Shown in pieces: positions 1 to 8,054 of a stretch of DNA of 64,000 bases. The DNA is from Variovorax sp. dw_308 (GTDB lineage Bacteria > Pseudomonadota > Gammaproteobacteria > Burkholderiales > Burkholderiaceae_C), in contig NZ_JAATOM010000006.1 in assembly GCF_019207085.1 (NCBI RefSeq), forward strand, positions 310,001-374,000, read 5' to 3'. Under the pieces are notes generated by a model. The model had not been told where the DNA came from and made no database searches. It worked only from the letters and a program-made list of their open reading frames with translations. Position numbers and translations under genes: made by a program. The first letter of the stretch is position 1. Every line of letters begins with the position of its first letter.

Positions 1-812
1 GGCTTGGCGTAGCCCTGGAATTTGCTGTCCACCACGGTCTGGAAGTCCTTCGAGTGGTATGCCTCGACGATGTCCTTGGCCCACGGCGTGTCCTTGTCGG
101 CGCGCTTCACGGCCACGACATTGAGGTAGTGGTCCGGTGTCTTCTCCAGCGCCACCGCTTCCGTCAGCTTGAGGCCCGACGAGATCGCGAAGTTGCCGTT
201 GACGATGGCGTACTCGGTGTCGTCCAGCGAGCGCGGCAGCTGCGCGGCTTCGAGCGGGATGAACTTCAGCTTGCGCGGGTTCTCGGCCACGTCCTTCTCC
301 GATGCGCGGATCGGGTCGATGCCCGGCTTGAGCGTGATGAGCTTGTTCTGCTCCAGCAGCACCAGCGCACGGGCCAGGTTGCTCGGATCGTTCGGCAGCG
401 TGACGCGGTCGCCCTCCTTCGCCTCCGCGATGGTCTTGCGCTTGTGCGAGTACACACCCAGCGGTGCGATCGGGCCTTGCACCAGTTCGACGATGTCGAG
501 CTTCTGGTCGGCCGCGAACTTCTGCAGATAGACGCGATGCTGGAAGAAGTTGGCGTCGAGCGAACCTTGGGCGAGCGCCTGGTTGGGCTGCACGTAGTCG
601 TTGAACTCGACCAGCTTCACCTTGTAGCCCTTCTTCTCGAGGATGGGCACGATACCGGCCTTGAGCTGGTCGATGTTGGAGCCGGCGGTGCCGCCGATCA
701 CCAACTCCTTCTTGGTGGCGGGTTGTGCGTGGGCCTGCAGCGCGAGGCCGCCGACAGAGAGCACGGCGATGGAGAGGGCGAGGACGGAGCGGCGGAGGAG
801 CGAGGTGGTCAT
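1..812 (-). CDS. metQ: MetQ/NlpA-family methionine ABC transporter substrate-binding protein (C-terminus cut by window edge)
   Basis: This is the periplasmic receptor of a methionine-type ABC importer, and the frame stays open to the window edge, so the C-terminus is missing. The ATG at 812 is followed by a basic, hydrophobic signal peptide (MTTSLLRRSVLALS...) ending near AHA-Q. No lipobox Cys is seen, so it is probably soluble. Family landmarks are visible: FNDYVQPNQAL, LDANFFQH, PNDPSNLARAL and AAQLPRSLDD. It starts 33 bp after metI stops, so metN-metI-metQ form one minus-strand operon. The protein at 2603–3412 is a paralogue. The family binds L- or D-methionine; the exact ligand is inferred. 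Confidence 0.9.
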   Translation of the reverse strand, partial: MTTSLLRRSVLALSIAVLSVGGLALQAHAQPATKKELVIGGTAGSNIDQLKAGIVPILEKKGYKVKLVEFNDYVQPNQALAQGSLDANFFQHRVYLQKFAADQKLDIVELVQGPIAPLGVYSHKRKTIAEAKEGDRVTLPNDPSNLARALVLLEQNKLITLKPGIDPIRASEKDVAENPRKLKFIPLEAAQLPRSLDDTEYAIVNGNFAISSGLKLTEAVALEKTPDHYLNVVAVKRADKDTPWAKDIVEAYHSKDFQTVVDSKFQGYAK

Positions 813-845
813 GGAAGATCCGGTGATTGAAAGGGAATAGAGGGT

Positions 846-1508
846 TCAGCGCTTGTCGAGCCGGCGCGCCGCCGTGTTGCCGACGAACTGCAGGATCTGC
901 ACAAGCACGACCAGCAATGCGACGGTCAGCACCATCACGTCGGTCTGGAAGCGGTAGTAGCCGTAGCGGATCGCCAGGTCGCCGATGCCGCCACCGCCCA
1001 CCACGCCGGCGATGGCGGAGTACGACAGGAAGCTCACCGACAGCACGGTGAACGCCAGCACCAGGCCCGACCGCGCCTCGACGATCAGTACGCGCCAGAT
1101 GATCTGCAGCTCCGACGCGCCCATCGCATGCGCCGCCTCGATGACGCCCCGCGGCACGTCGCGCAGGCACTGGTCGACGAGACGCGCGAGGTACGGAATG
1201 GCCGCCACCGACAACGGCACCGCCGCCGCGAGCGGCCCGATCGAGGTGCCGGCAATGACCCGCGTGAACGGCACCAGCGCCACCAGCAGGATGATGAAAG
1301 GAAAGGACCGCACCGTGTTCACGATCCAGTTGAGCACCAGGAACACCGGCCTGTTGGCGAGCGACTGGCCGGGACTCAGCAGGAACAGCAGGATGCCCAG
1401 CGGCCCGCCGATCAGCAGGGCGGCGCTGAGGCCGATGCCCAGCATGAGGAAGGTCTGGCCGATGGCGATGCCCAGCTCGGGCAGGATGGCGGCGATGTTC
1501 TCAGGCAT
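846..1508 (-). CDS. metI: MetI methionine ABC transporter permease
   Basis: Inner-membrane permease of about 220 residues, the usual size for MetI, with roughly five hydrophobic segments. The EAA-type cytoplasmic loop that contacts the ATPase is visible around EAAHAMGASELQIIWRVLI. The motif VVGGGGIGDLAIRYGYYRF near the C-terminus is typical of MetI. An upstream in-frame ATG at 1649 would place 47 extra residues inside metN. The ATG at 1508 overlaps the metN stop by 8 bp (ATGCCTGA), which argues for translational coupling and for this start. It works with MetN (ATPase) and the MetQ receptor encoded just downstream. Confidence 0.93.
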   Translation of the reverse strand: MPENIAAILPELGIAIGQTFLMLGIGLSAALLIGGPLGILLFLLSPGQSLANRPVFLVLNWIVNTVRSFPFIILLVALVPFTRVIAGTSIGPLAAAVPLSVAAIPYLARLVDQCLRDVPRGVIEAAHAMGASELQIIWRVLIVEARSGLVLAFTVLSVSFLSYSAIAGVVGGGGIGDLAIRYGYYRFQTDVMVLTVALLVVLVQILQFVGNTAARRLDKR

Positions 1509-2379
1509 ACGCCACTCCTTGCTGCGGTGCGATGTGGCGTTGCACTGCCGGGCGCGTGGCCTGCTGCGCTGCTTCGCGTTCGCGGCGGCGCACCAGTTCA
1601 TCGATCTCCCGGCCCAGTGCCGTGGCGCGCTCCGCGGCTGGCGGTGCATCGACCTCGAACTGCTCCACGAGCCGACCCTGCTCCAGGATTGCGACGTGGC
1701 GGCACAGCGCCTCGACCACCGAGAGCTCGTGCGTCACGATGACGATGGTCACGCCGATCTTCTGGTGGATGTCGCGCAGCGTGTCGAGCAGTGCGCGCGT
1801 GGTCTCGCTGTCCAACGCCGACGTCGGCTCGTCGCACAGCAGCACCTTCGGGCGCGGCGCCAGTGCGCGTGCGATCGCCACGCGCTGCTTCTGCCCGCCC
1901 GACAGTTGCGCCGGGTAGCTGTCGATCTTCTCGGCCAGGCCCACCAGGTCGAGGCACTCGCGCACGCGCGCCCGGATCTCCTCGCGTGAGTGGCGGCCGT
2001 GGATCTTCAGCGGGAAGGCAACGTTGTCGAACACCGTCGCGTTCTGGATCAGGTTGAACTGCTGGAAGATCATGCCGATCGACTGGCGCGTGTCGCGCAG
2101 TTCGCGGCGCGACAACGTCGTGAGGTCGCGCCCGTCCACGAGCACCTTGCCGGCGTCGGGGCGTTCGAGCAGGTTGATGAGCCGCAGCAGCGTCGACTTG
2201 CCGGCGCCGCTCTTGCCGATGAGGCCGAAGATGTTGCCTGCGTGGATGTCGAGCGAGAGCGAACGCACGGCGTCGAACACCTCGCCGTTGGGGAGCTTGA
2301 AGGACTTCTGGACGGCTTCCAGGCGGATGACGGGTTGCTGCGTGCCCGGAGGGGCTTCGGCGATGGATGCGGATGTCAT
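1501..2379 (-). CDS. metN: MetN-type methionine ABC transporter ATP-binding protein
   Basis: Cytoplasmic ATPase of the methionine importer, 292 residues. Walker A is GKSGAGKST, the Q-loop lies in MIFQQFNLI, the ABC signature is LSGGQKQRV, Walker B is VLLCDEPTSALD and the H-loop is VTHE. After the ATPase core only about 70 residues remain, ending in a charged helix-like tail (ERATALGREIDELVRRRERE). Canonical MetN is about 340 residues with a C-terminal ACT-like NIL domain that binds methionine for feedback inhibition; that domain is not apparent here. First gene of metN-metI-metQ, divergent from the second metQ at 2603. Confidence 0.92.
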   Translation of the reverse strand: MTSASIAEAPPGTQQPVIRLEAVQKSFKLPNGEVFDAVRSLSLDIHAGNIFGLIGKSGAGKSTLLRLINLLERPDAGKVLVDGRDLTTLSRRELRDTRQSIGMIFQQFNLIQNATVFDNVAFPLKIHGRHSREEIRARVRECLDLVGLAEKIDSYPAQLSGGQKQRVAIARALAPRPKVLLCDEPTSALDSETTRALLDTLRDIHQKIGVTIVIVTHELSVVEALCRHVAILEQGRLVEQFEVDAPPAAERATALGREIDELVRRREREAAQQATRPAVQRHIAPQQGVAYA

Positions 2380-2467
2380 GAGCGATGCGGCCGCACGCTG
2401 TGCGGGCCATGCAAAGCCGCGAGTATCGGAACGCAGCGTCGGAATGGGAACGACGCAATTGGCGGGT

Positions 2468-2490
2468 GCTTATCTGGTCAGCGCATAAGC
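2468..2490. promoter_or_regulatory. Inverted repeat in the metN/metQ divergent promoter region
   Basis: The arms GCTTAT (2468–2473) and ATAAGC (2485–2490) are perfect complements separated by 11 nt. They lie in the 223-bp gap between divergent metN (start 2379) and metQ (start 2603). A second inverted repeat, GCGCGAA/TTCGCGC, is at 2529–2550. Size and position suit a LysR- or TetR-type operator controlling both transcripts. The regulator is unknown, and no methionine riboswitch fold was recognised. Confidence 0.35.
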
Positions 2491-2602
2491 GGCCATGCCG
2501 CGATCGCCAAAGTTTTCCGCATATCGCTGCGCGAATTTCTTCGTTCGCGCAGGCGGCATGCGCGCGCAAAGTCGCCGCTCCATCTTCAACGATCCGTTCG
2601 CC

Positions 2603-3412
2603 ATGCACTTCCCCTTCCGCCGCCGCACCGCCATCGCCGCCCTCTCTCTCGCCTTCGCGGTCGCGCTGCCCCTCCATGCCCAGGACAGGAAGACCGTCAA
2701 GGTCGGCGTCTCCGTCGGCAACGGCGAGCAGATCTTCGAAGTGGTGAAGAAGGTCGCGGCGCGCGACGGCCTGGCGCTCGACGTCATCGTGTTCAACGAC
2801 TACCAGTTGCCCAATGCCGCGCTGGCCGCCGGCGACCTCGATGCCAATGCCTTCCAGCACCAGCCCTTCCTCGACAACCAGAACAAGGCGCGCGGCTTCG
2901 ACATCGTGCCGGTGGCCCTGACCATCACCGCGCCGCTGGGCTTCTATTCGCACAAGATCAAGGCTATCGATGCGCTGCCCGACGGCGCCTCGGTCGGCAT
3001 CCAGAACGATCCGTCCAACGGCAACCGCGCGCTGCTGCTGCTGCAGCAGGCCGGCCTCATCACGCTCAAGCCCGAGGCGGTGAAGAACAACACCGCCACG
3101 CCGCTCGACGTCGTGACCAATCCGAAGAAGCTCAAGCTGGTGCCGCTCGATGCCGCGCAGCTGCCACGCTCGCTGGACGACCTGACCATCGCCTCCATCA
3201 ACAACGACTATGCCGAGAAGGCGGGCCTGTCGTTCGTGAAGGACGCGGTGATCAAGGAATCACCGAAGGGGCCGTATGCCAACCTCATCGCGGTGCGCCG
3301 CGTCGACAAGGACAAGCCATGGGCGCAGCAACTGGTGAAGGCCTATCACTCGCCCGAGGTGAAGAGCTTCATCGAAACCAAGTTCAACGGCGCGCTGGTG
3401 CCGGCCTTCTGA
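2603..3412 (+). CDS. metQ: Second MetQ/NlpA-family methionine-binding protein
   Basis: Periplasmic receptor of 269 residues. The start at 2603 is chosen because a clean signal peptide follows (MHFPFRRRTAIAALSLAFAV, cleaved near LHA-Q); the in-frame ATG at 2495 would put 36 basic residues before it. Family landmarks include FNDYQLPNAAL, DLDANAFQHQPF, NDPSNGNRALLLLQQ, AAQLPRSLDD and INNDYAEKAG. It is divergent from metN and clearly paralogous to the receptor at 1–812, so one MetNI transporter is flanked by two receptors that may differ in methionine isomer or affinity. Confidence 0.9.
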   Translation: MHFPFRRRTAIAALSLAFAVALPLHAQDRKTVKVGVSVGNGEQIFEVVKKVAARDGLALDVIVFNDYQLPNAALAAGDLDANAFQHQPFLDNQNKARGFDIVPVALTITAPLGFYSHKIKAIDALPDGASVGIQNDPSNGNRALLLLQQAGLITLKPEAVKNNTATPLDVVTNPKKLKLVPLDAAQLPRSLDDLTIASINNDYAEKAGLSFVKDAVIKESPKGPYANLIAVRRVDKDKPWAQQLVKAYHSPEVKSFIETKFNGALVPAF

Positions 3413-3455
3413 CAGCGCACGCAGCCCTATGCCCAACGTATCCGACAAGTCCGAG

Positions 3456-4415
3456 ATGAAGTTCCTCGTGGTCGGTGCCGGCGCGGTCGGCAGCTATTTC
3501 GGTGGCCGCTTGCTGCAGGCCGGGCACGACGTGAGCTTTCTCGCGCGGCCCGGCCGTGCGGCGCAGCTGGCCGCGCGCGGGCTTGCGATCCGCAGTCCAA
3601 CGGGCAACCTGCAACTGCCCTCTCCAACCGTTCTCGCAAGCCGGCAGATCCAGCAGCCATACGACGTGGTCATCGTCGCCTGCAAGGCCTACGACCTCGA
3701 GGCGGCCATGGTCGACTTCGCGCCCGCGGTTGGCGCGGACACCGCCATCCTCCCGCTGCTCAACGGCATGCGCCACCTCGACCTGCTGGTCGAGCGCTTC
3801 GGGCGCCGCAGCGTGCTGGGCGGAGCCTGCGTGATCGCTGCATCGGTCGACGAGACGGGAGCCATCGAGCATGACGGCCCGGAGCACACGCTGTTGTTCG
3901 GCGAACTCGAAGGCGAGCGCACGGCGCGCATCGACCGTATCGCGCAGGCGTTAGGGCAGGCCCGCTTCGAAGGGCTGGCCAGCGACCGCATCGTCCAGGA
4001 CATGTGGGAGAAGTGGATCCACATCGCCACGCTCGCCAGCCTCACGGCGCTGCTGCGCGCCAACGTGGGCGACATCGTCAGCGCCGGCGCGCAGCACATC
4101 GCGCTGGACCTGCTCGACGAGTGCTGCCGCATCGCCGCCTTCAACGCGCATGCGCCCCGAGAGAAGGCCATCGTACGCACGCGTGCGGCCCTGTGCATGC
4201 CGGGCTCGGTGCTGACGGGATCGATGTACCACGACATCGAACGTGGCGAGCCCACCGAGAGCGAGCACATCCTCGGCGACCTGCTGCGACGCGGCCGCTG
4301 GTCCACGGCGGACACGCGCCTGCTGCCCGTGGCCTATGCGCAGTTCAGGAGCCATGAAGCGCGCCGTGCACGCGAGGCGCAGGAAGCAGCGCGACCCCGG
4401 CGCCTGGTGGCCTGA
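3456..4415 (+). CDS. Ketopantoate reductase (ApbA/PanE) family oxidoreductase
   Basis: NADPH-dependent 2-dehydropantoate 2-reductase family protein, about 319 residues. The Rossmann motif VVGAGAVGSYFGG is at the N-terminus. A Lys in VACKAYDLE sits where the catalytic lysine is expected, ILPLLNGMRH matches the family NG motif, and DMWEKWIHIATLASLTAL opens the helical C-terminal domain. An in-frame ATG at 3429 adds nine residues; 3456 is preferred because family members begin at the first beta-strand. It starts about 40 bp after metQ. A second paralogue lies at 50972, so assignment as the pantothenate-pathway enzyme is unsafe; it could reduce another 2-oxo acid. Confidence 0.85.
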   Translation: MKFLVVGAGAVGSYFGGRLLQAGHDVSFLARPGRAAQLAARGLAIRSPTGNLQLPSPTVLASRQIQQPYDVVIVACKAYDLEAAMVDFAPAVGADTAILPLLNGMRHLDLLVERFGRRSVLGGACVIAASVDETGAIEHDGPEHTLLFGELEGERTARIDRIAQALGQARFEGLASDRIVQDMWEKWIHIATLASLTALLRANVGDIVSAGAQHIALDLLDECCRIAAFNAHAPREKAIVRTRAALCMPGSVLTGSMYHDIERGEPTESEHILGDLLRRGRWSTADTRLLPVAYAQFRSHEARRAREAQEAARPRRLVA

Positions 4416-4556
4416 ACGGAGCCCACCGCCAAACGCGCCTGCAGAGCGCCGCTCCTCAGCCATTCAAGGGGCGCGTGTGGCGAACGGTGAGCCCGGCCCA
4501 TCCCTCTTCGCATGAAGCCGCACGTCGGTGCTGGCAACGTCTTGCGCGACCTCAAG

Positions 4557-4581
4557 AAAAAGCGGGGCCCGCAGGCCCCGC
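4557..4581 (-). terminator. Rho-independent terminator of the encapsulin operon
   Basis: Read on the minus strand, an 8-bp GC stem (GCGGGGCC/GGCCCCGC) with loop TGCG is followed by five T residues (4561–4557). It lies about 40 bp beyond the cysteine desulfurase stop codon and marks the operon's 3' end. Confidence 0.8.
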
Positions 4582-4622
4582 AAATCGTCGCGCACGAGCG
4601 ACGAGGAGACAACCCCAATCCT

Positions 4623-6608
4623 TCAGCGTTTCAAAGCCCTGTGTCCCGACAGCCGCCGCACCACCGCCACCATCCGGTCGATCTCATCGAAGGTGTTGTA
4701 GAACGCCAGCGAAGGCCGCACCGTGGTCTCGACGCCGTTGCGCCGCAGGATCGGCTGCGCGCAGTGGTGCCCGGTGCGCACCGCGATGCCTTCGTCGTTC
4801 AGCGCATGGCCCACTTCCTCGGTCGTGTAGCCATCCAGCACGAAGGACATCACGCTCGCCTTGTCCGCCGCCGTACCGATCAGCCGCACGCCCGGAATCG
4901 CGCCCAGTTCCCGCATGCCGTACACCAGCAGCTCATGTTCGTAGCGCGCGATGTTCTCGATGCCGATCCTGTTGACGTAGTCGATCGCCGCGCCCAGGCC
5001 CACCGCGTCGGCGATGTTGCCGGTGCCAGCCTCGAACTTGCTGGGGATCGGCTGGAACACGGTCTTCTCGAAGGTCACGTCGGCAATCATGTTGCCGCCG
5101 CCCTGCCACGGCGGCATGTCTTCCAGCACCTCGCGCTTGCCCCACAGCGCGCCGATGCCGGTCGGGCCGAACACCTTGTGGCCGGAGAACACGAAGAAGT
5201 CGGCGCCGATGTCCTGCACGTCGACGCGCATGTGCGAGACCGACTGCGCGCCATCGACCAGCGCCACGGCACCGGCGCGATGCGCCAGCTCGACGATCTC
5301 CTTCACCGGCACCACCGTGCCCAGCGCATTCGACACCTGCGTGACGGCGACGATCTTGGTGCGGTCGTTCAGCAGCTTGCGGTATTCGTCGAGCAGCACC
5401 TGCCCCGAGTCGTCTACCGGAATCACGCGCAGCTTCGCGCCCTTGGCGGATGCGAGCTGCTGCCACGGCACGATGTTGGCGTGGTGCTCCAGATGCGACA
5501 CGATGATTTCGTCGCCCTCGCGCACATGCTGGCCACCCCAGCTCTTGGCCACGAGGTTGATGGCCTCGGTGGTGCCGCGCACGAAGATCACCTCGTCCAC
5601 TTCCGGCGCGTTGATGAACTTGCGCACCCGCTCGCGCGCACCCTCGTAGGCATCGGTCGCGCGCGCCGCCAGTTCGTGCGCGGCGCGGTGGATGTTCGAG
5701 TTCTCGTGCTCGTAGAAGTAGCTGATGCGATCGATCACCGATTGCGGCTTGTGCGTGGTCGCGGCGTTGTCGAACCAGACCAGTTGCCGGCCGTTCACGC
5801 GCTCCTGCAGCACAGGGAAATCGCGCCGCACGGCATGCACGTCGAAGGGCTGTCGCTGGCCTGCGGTTGCCACGGGCACATCGCTGCCATGCGGCGATGG
5901 CTTGGCCGGCGTGACGTAGCCGCTGGGCAGGCGCACGGCGTCGACGAAGTAGTACTGCGGCTCGGTCGAGGGCGTGGGTGTCGATGGGGTCGCTGGCGCC
6001 TGCTTTGCCAGCAAGCCCTGCACGTCGGCACCCTGTGGTTGCGCGAACGGGAAATACGCCAGTTCATCGCTGATGCGCGGCGCGCTGTCGGTACCCCGGC
6101 CGCCAGGCGATGGCTGGCCATAGGTGTCCCCGAGGAAGTAGAACGGCGATGCGCCCGCAGCGGGATGCGTCGCCGCTTGCGACGGCGTCACCGCTGCAGC
6201 CTCCGGCACGCCGATGGCCGCGGTCGCCAGGCGCGGCTCATACGCCGGCAGCGCAGCGAACACGTTGTCCGGTACGCCATTGCCGGCCACCGCATTCGGC
6301 AGCTGCGACGGCAGGCGGTTCGCGAGCGACGGCAGTTGGGTCGGCGAAGCCGGCAGCAGGTTGCTGCCCGGCACCTGGCCTTGCGGGATCGGCGTGCCGG
6401 GCACGCTCGGTCCGAAGCCCGCGGGGCTCACCAGCGGCGAACCCGGCGGCGCGAGTTGCGATGGCGCCTGCGCGCCCGGCGGCACGTAGTGCCCCGGCAA
6501 GGCCGCGAACAACTGGCTCGCCATGCGCGCCAGCACCTCGGGATCGAACGGCGCCTCCACGCCGTGCGGCAGGCCGGCGCCGGTGGGGGGAGAGATTGGG
6601 CTGCTCAC
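4623..6608 (-). CDS. SufS-type cysteine desulfurase with long N-terminal extension (family-2A encapsulin cargo)
   Basis: PLP enzyme that converts L-cysteine to alanine and an enzyme-bound persulfide, 661 residues. The class V aminotransferase core starts near residue 254 (PFDVHAVRRDFP). H375 in SHLEHH, D452 in VDGAQS, the PLP lysine K478 in FSGHK and the persulfide cysteine C616 in RTGHHCAQP are all intact. Residues 1–253 are a Pro/Ala/Gly-rich, probably disordered extension absent from ordinary SufS (about 410 residues). It carries short aromatic motifs near 155–160, 184–190 and 217–223. In known family-2A systems such an extension loads the enzyme into the shell. It starts 6 bp after the encapsulin stop. 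Confidence 0.95.
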   Translation of the reverse strand: MSSPISPPTGAGLPHGVEAPFDPEVLARMASQLFAALPGHYVPPGAQAPSQLAPPGSPLVSPAGFGPSVPGTPIPQGQVPGSNLLPASPTQLPSLANRLPSQLPNAVAGNGVPDNVFAALPAYEPRLATAAIGVPEAAAVTPSQAATHPAAGASPFYFLGDTYGQPSPGGRGTDSAPRISDELAYFPFAQPQGADVQGLLAKQAPATPSTPTPSTEPQYYFVDAVRLPSGYVTPAKPSPHGSDVPVATAGQRQPFDVHAVRRDFPVLQERVNGRQLVWFDNAATTHKPQSVIDRISYFYEHENSNIHRAAHELAARATDAYEGARERVRKFINAPEVDEVIFVRGTTEAINLVAKSWGGQHVREGDEIIVSHLEHHANIVPWQQLASAKGAKLRVIPVDDSGQVLLDEYRKLLNDRTKIVAVTQVSNALGTVVPVKEIVELAHRAGAVALVDGAQSVSHMRVDVQDIGADFFVFSGHKVFGPTGIGALWGKREVLEDMPPWQGGGNMIADVTFEKTVFQPIPSKFEAGTGNIADAVGLGAAIDYVNRIGIENIARYEHELLVYGMRELGAIPGVRLIGTAADKASVMSFVLDGYTTEEVGHALNDEGIAVRTGHHCAQPILRRNGVETTVRPSLAFYNTFDEIDRMVAVVRRLSGHRALKR

Positions 6609-6614
6609 CGCGGC

Positions 6615-7547
6615 CTACTTGTAGGTGTCGGCGTAGTCGTGGTACTTGCCGACCTCGACATCGTCGAGCACGGCCAGCGCATCCGTCGTCAGAACCGCGA
6701 GCGAGCAATACAGCGAGATCAGGTAGGACGCGATCGCATGGTTGTTGATGCCCATGAAGCGCACCGACAGGCCCGGGCTCTGCTCGCCGGTGAGGCCCGG
6801 CTGGAACAGGCCGACCACGCCCTGGCGCTTGTCGCCCACGCGCAGCAGGATGATCTTGCTCTTGCCGTCGGCCACCGGCACCTTGTTCGACGGGATCAGC
6901 GGAATGCCACGCCAGGTGATGAACTGCGAGCCGAACAGGCTCACCGTCGGCGGCGGGGTGCCGCGGCGCGTGGCTTCGCGGCCGAACGCCGCGATCGCGA
7001 GCGGGTGCGTGAGGAAGAAGGCGGGTTCCTTCCACACCTTGGTCAGCAGCTCGTCGAGGTCGTCGGGCGTGGGCGCGCCGGTCAGCGGAAAGATGCGCTG
7101 CTCTTCCGTCACCTGCGCCAGCAGGCCGTAGTCGGGGTTGTTGATGAGCTCGCTCTCCTGGTTCTCCTTGATCGTCTCGATCGTCAGGCGAAGCTGCTCC
7201 TTGATCTGGTCGTGCGGGCTGCTGTAGAGGTCGGAGATGCGGGTGTGCACGTCGAGCACGGTGCTGACCGCGTTGAGGAAGTATTCGCGCGGGTTCTCCT
7301 CGTAGTCGACGAAGGTGCGCGGCAGCTGGTTCTCTTCCTCGCGCGATGTGCAGGTGACCTTGATCGACTCGGGGTTCTTGACCTTGTTGAGGCGATAGAT
7401 GCCTGCCTCCACCGGGACCCATTGCAACAGGTGCGTGAGCCAGCGCGGACTGATGGTCTCGAGCTGGGGGACGGTCTTGGTGGCATTGGCGAGCTGGCGC
7501 GCTGCGTTGTCGCCAAGGGCGGTGGTTCCACCGACTGTTGCACTCAT
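6615..7547 (-). CDS. srpI: Family-2A encapsulin shell protein (SrpI-like)
   Basis: HK97-fold nanocompartment shell protein, 310 residues, recognised by its resemblance to cyanobacterial SrpI. Visible blocks include ISPRWLTHLLQWVPVEAGIY, the Glu-rich CTSREEENQLPRTFVDYEEN, ITWRGIPLIPSNKVP and the conserved C-terminus RFMGINNHAIASYLISLYCS. Family-2A shells self-assemble into an icosahedral capsule in the cytoplasm around a cysteine desulfurase. The cargo gene follows 6 bp downstream, and the XRE regulator lies 60 bp upstream. An ACGGAGCC sequence precedes the ATG. No portal, terminase or tail genes are nearby, which rules against a prophage capsid. Confidence 0.93.
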   Translation of the reverse strand: MSATVGGTTALGDNAARQLANATKTVPQLETISPRWLTHLLQWVPVEAGIYRLNKVKNPESIKVTCTSREEENQLPRTFVDYEENPREYFLNAVSTVLDVHTRISDLYSSPHDQIKEQLRLTIETIKENQESELINNPDYGLLAQVTEEQRIFPLTGAPTPDDLDELLTKVWKEPAFFLTHPLAIAAFGREATRRGTPPPTVSLFGSQFITWRGIPLIPSNKVPVADGKSKIILLRVGDKRQGVVGLFQPGLTGEQSPGLSVRFMGINNHAIASYLISLYCSLAVLTTDALAVLDDVEVGKYHDYADTYK

Positions 7548-7607
7548 GGGGGGCTCCGTGGGTTGAGGAAAGGACGAAGCCAGTGTCCTGTTGCCAAGGG
7601 TTATCCC

Positions 7608-7880
7608 TCAACAGGCTATAGCCATCAAATTGATGCGTTTGGCCAACACCTGCGACTCCAGCTCCTCGCAGCGCGCGAGCAGGCCCGAGGTGTTGAGCTT
7701 CAGCGCGTCGGCCAGCTTGCGGGCAGTGACGATCGACGGAATGACGCGGCCCCGCTCGATCTCGCCGACGTAGGACCGGTTCAGGTCGGAGTGCTCGGCC
7801 AGTTGCTCCTGCGACCAGCCCTGCTGCTCGCGCAACCGCCGCACCGCGACGCCGAAACTCTCGATGAGCGCTGCGGTCAT
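7608..7880 (-). CDS. XRE-family helix-turn-helix regulator of the encapsulin operon
   Basis: Small Cro/C1-type DNA-binding protein of about 90 residues. The HTH core reads RRLREQQGWSQEQLAEHSDL followed by NRSYVGEIERGRVIPS, the classic XRE pattern. The short C-terminal helix (LLARCEELESQVLAKRI) may dimerise, and the protein carries two cysteines, one at the C-terminal residue. The ATG at 7880 is favoured: the alternative at 7901 lies inside the tandem repeat that fills the upstream gap. It is co-directional with all encapsulin operon genes and sits between serine acetyltransferase and shell genes, so it is the best candidate for local control; its signal is unknown. Confidence 0.85.
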   Translation of the reverse strand: MTAALIESFGVAVRRLREQQGWSQEQLAEHSDLNRSYVGEIERGRVIPSIVTARKLADALKLNTSGLLARCEELESQVLAKRINLMAIAC

Positions 7881-8053
7881 TTGCGCCCCCACGCTCGGCA
7901 CTTCGTGTCCTCGCTGCCCCCCGAGGGGGCGCGAGCTTGCTTGGGGCGGCCCGGCGCTGCGCTCATTTGCACCCCCACGCTCGGTACTTCGTGTCCTCGC
8001 TGCCCCCCCGAGGGGGCGCGAGCTTGCTTGGGGCGGCCCGGCGCTGCGCTCAT
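7881..8053. repeat. Two tandem copies of an 86–87 bp hairpin-rich intergenic repeat
   Basis: Unit 1 (7881–7966) and unit 2 (7967–8053) differ at only two bases plus one extra C. Each contains a CAC-TTC-GTG mini-hairpin, then a GCCCCC-CGA-GGGGGC hairpin, then GGCCCGGC. A diverged relative occurs at 50054–50118. They fill the whole gap between the serine acetyltransferase stop and the XRE start, and could modulate readthrough or mRNA stability. The type is a REP-like element; naming a family would need database comparison. Confidence 0.85.
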
Positions 8054-8054
8054 T

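Noticed and set aside
2380..2602. SAM or methionine riboswitch in front of metN or metQ
   Set aside because: The spacer holds short inverted repeats but no multi-stem riboswitch core that I could recognise.
6615..7547. Prophage major capsid protein (HK97 fold)
   Set aside because: No portal, protease, terminase or tail genes nearby; the sequence matches SrpI-type encapsulins and the cargo desulfurase is adjacent.
7881..8053. CRISPR-like array
   Set aside because: Only two units of 86–87 bp, directly adjacent with no unique spacers, and no cas genes.
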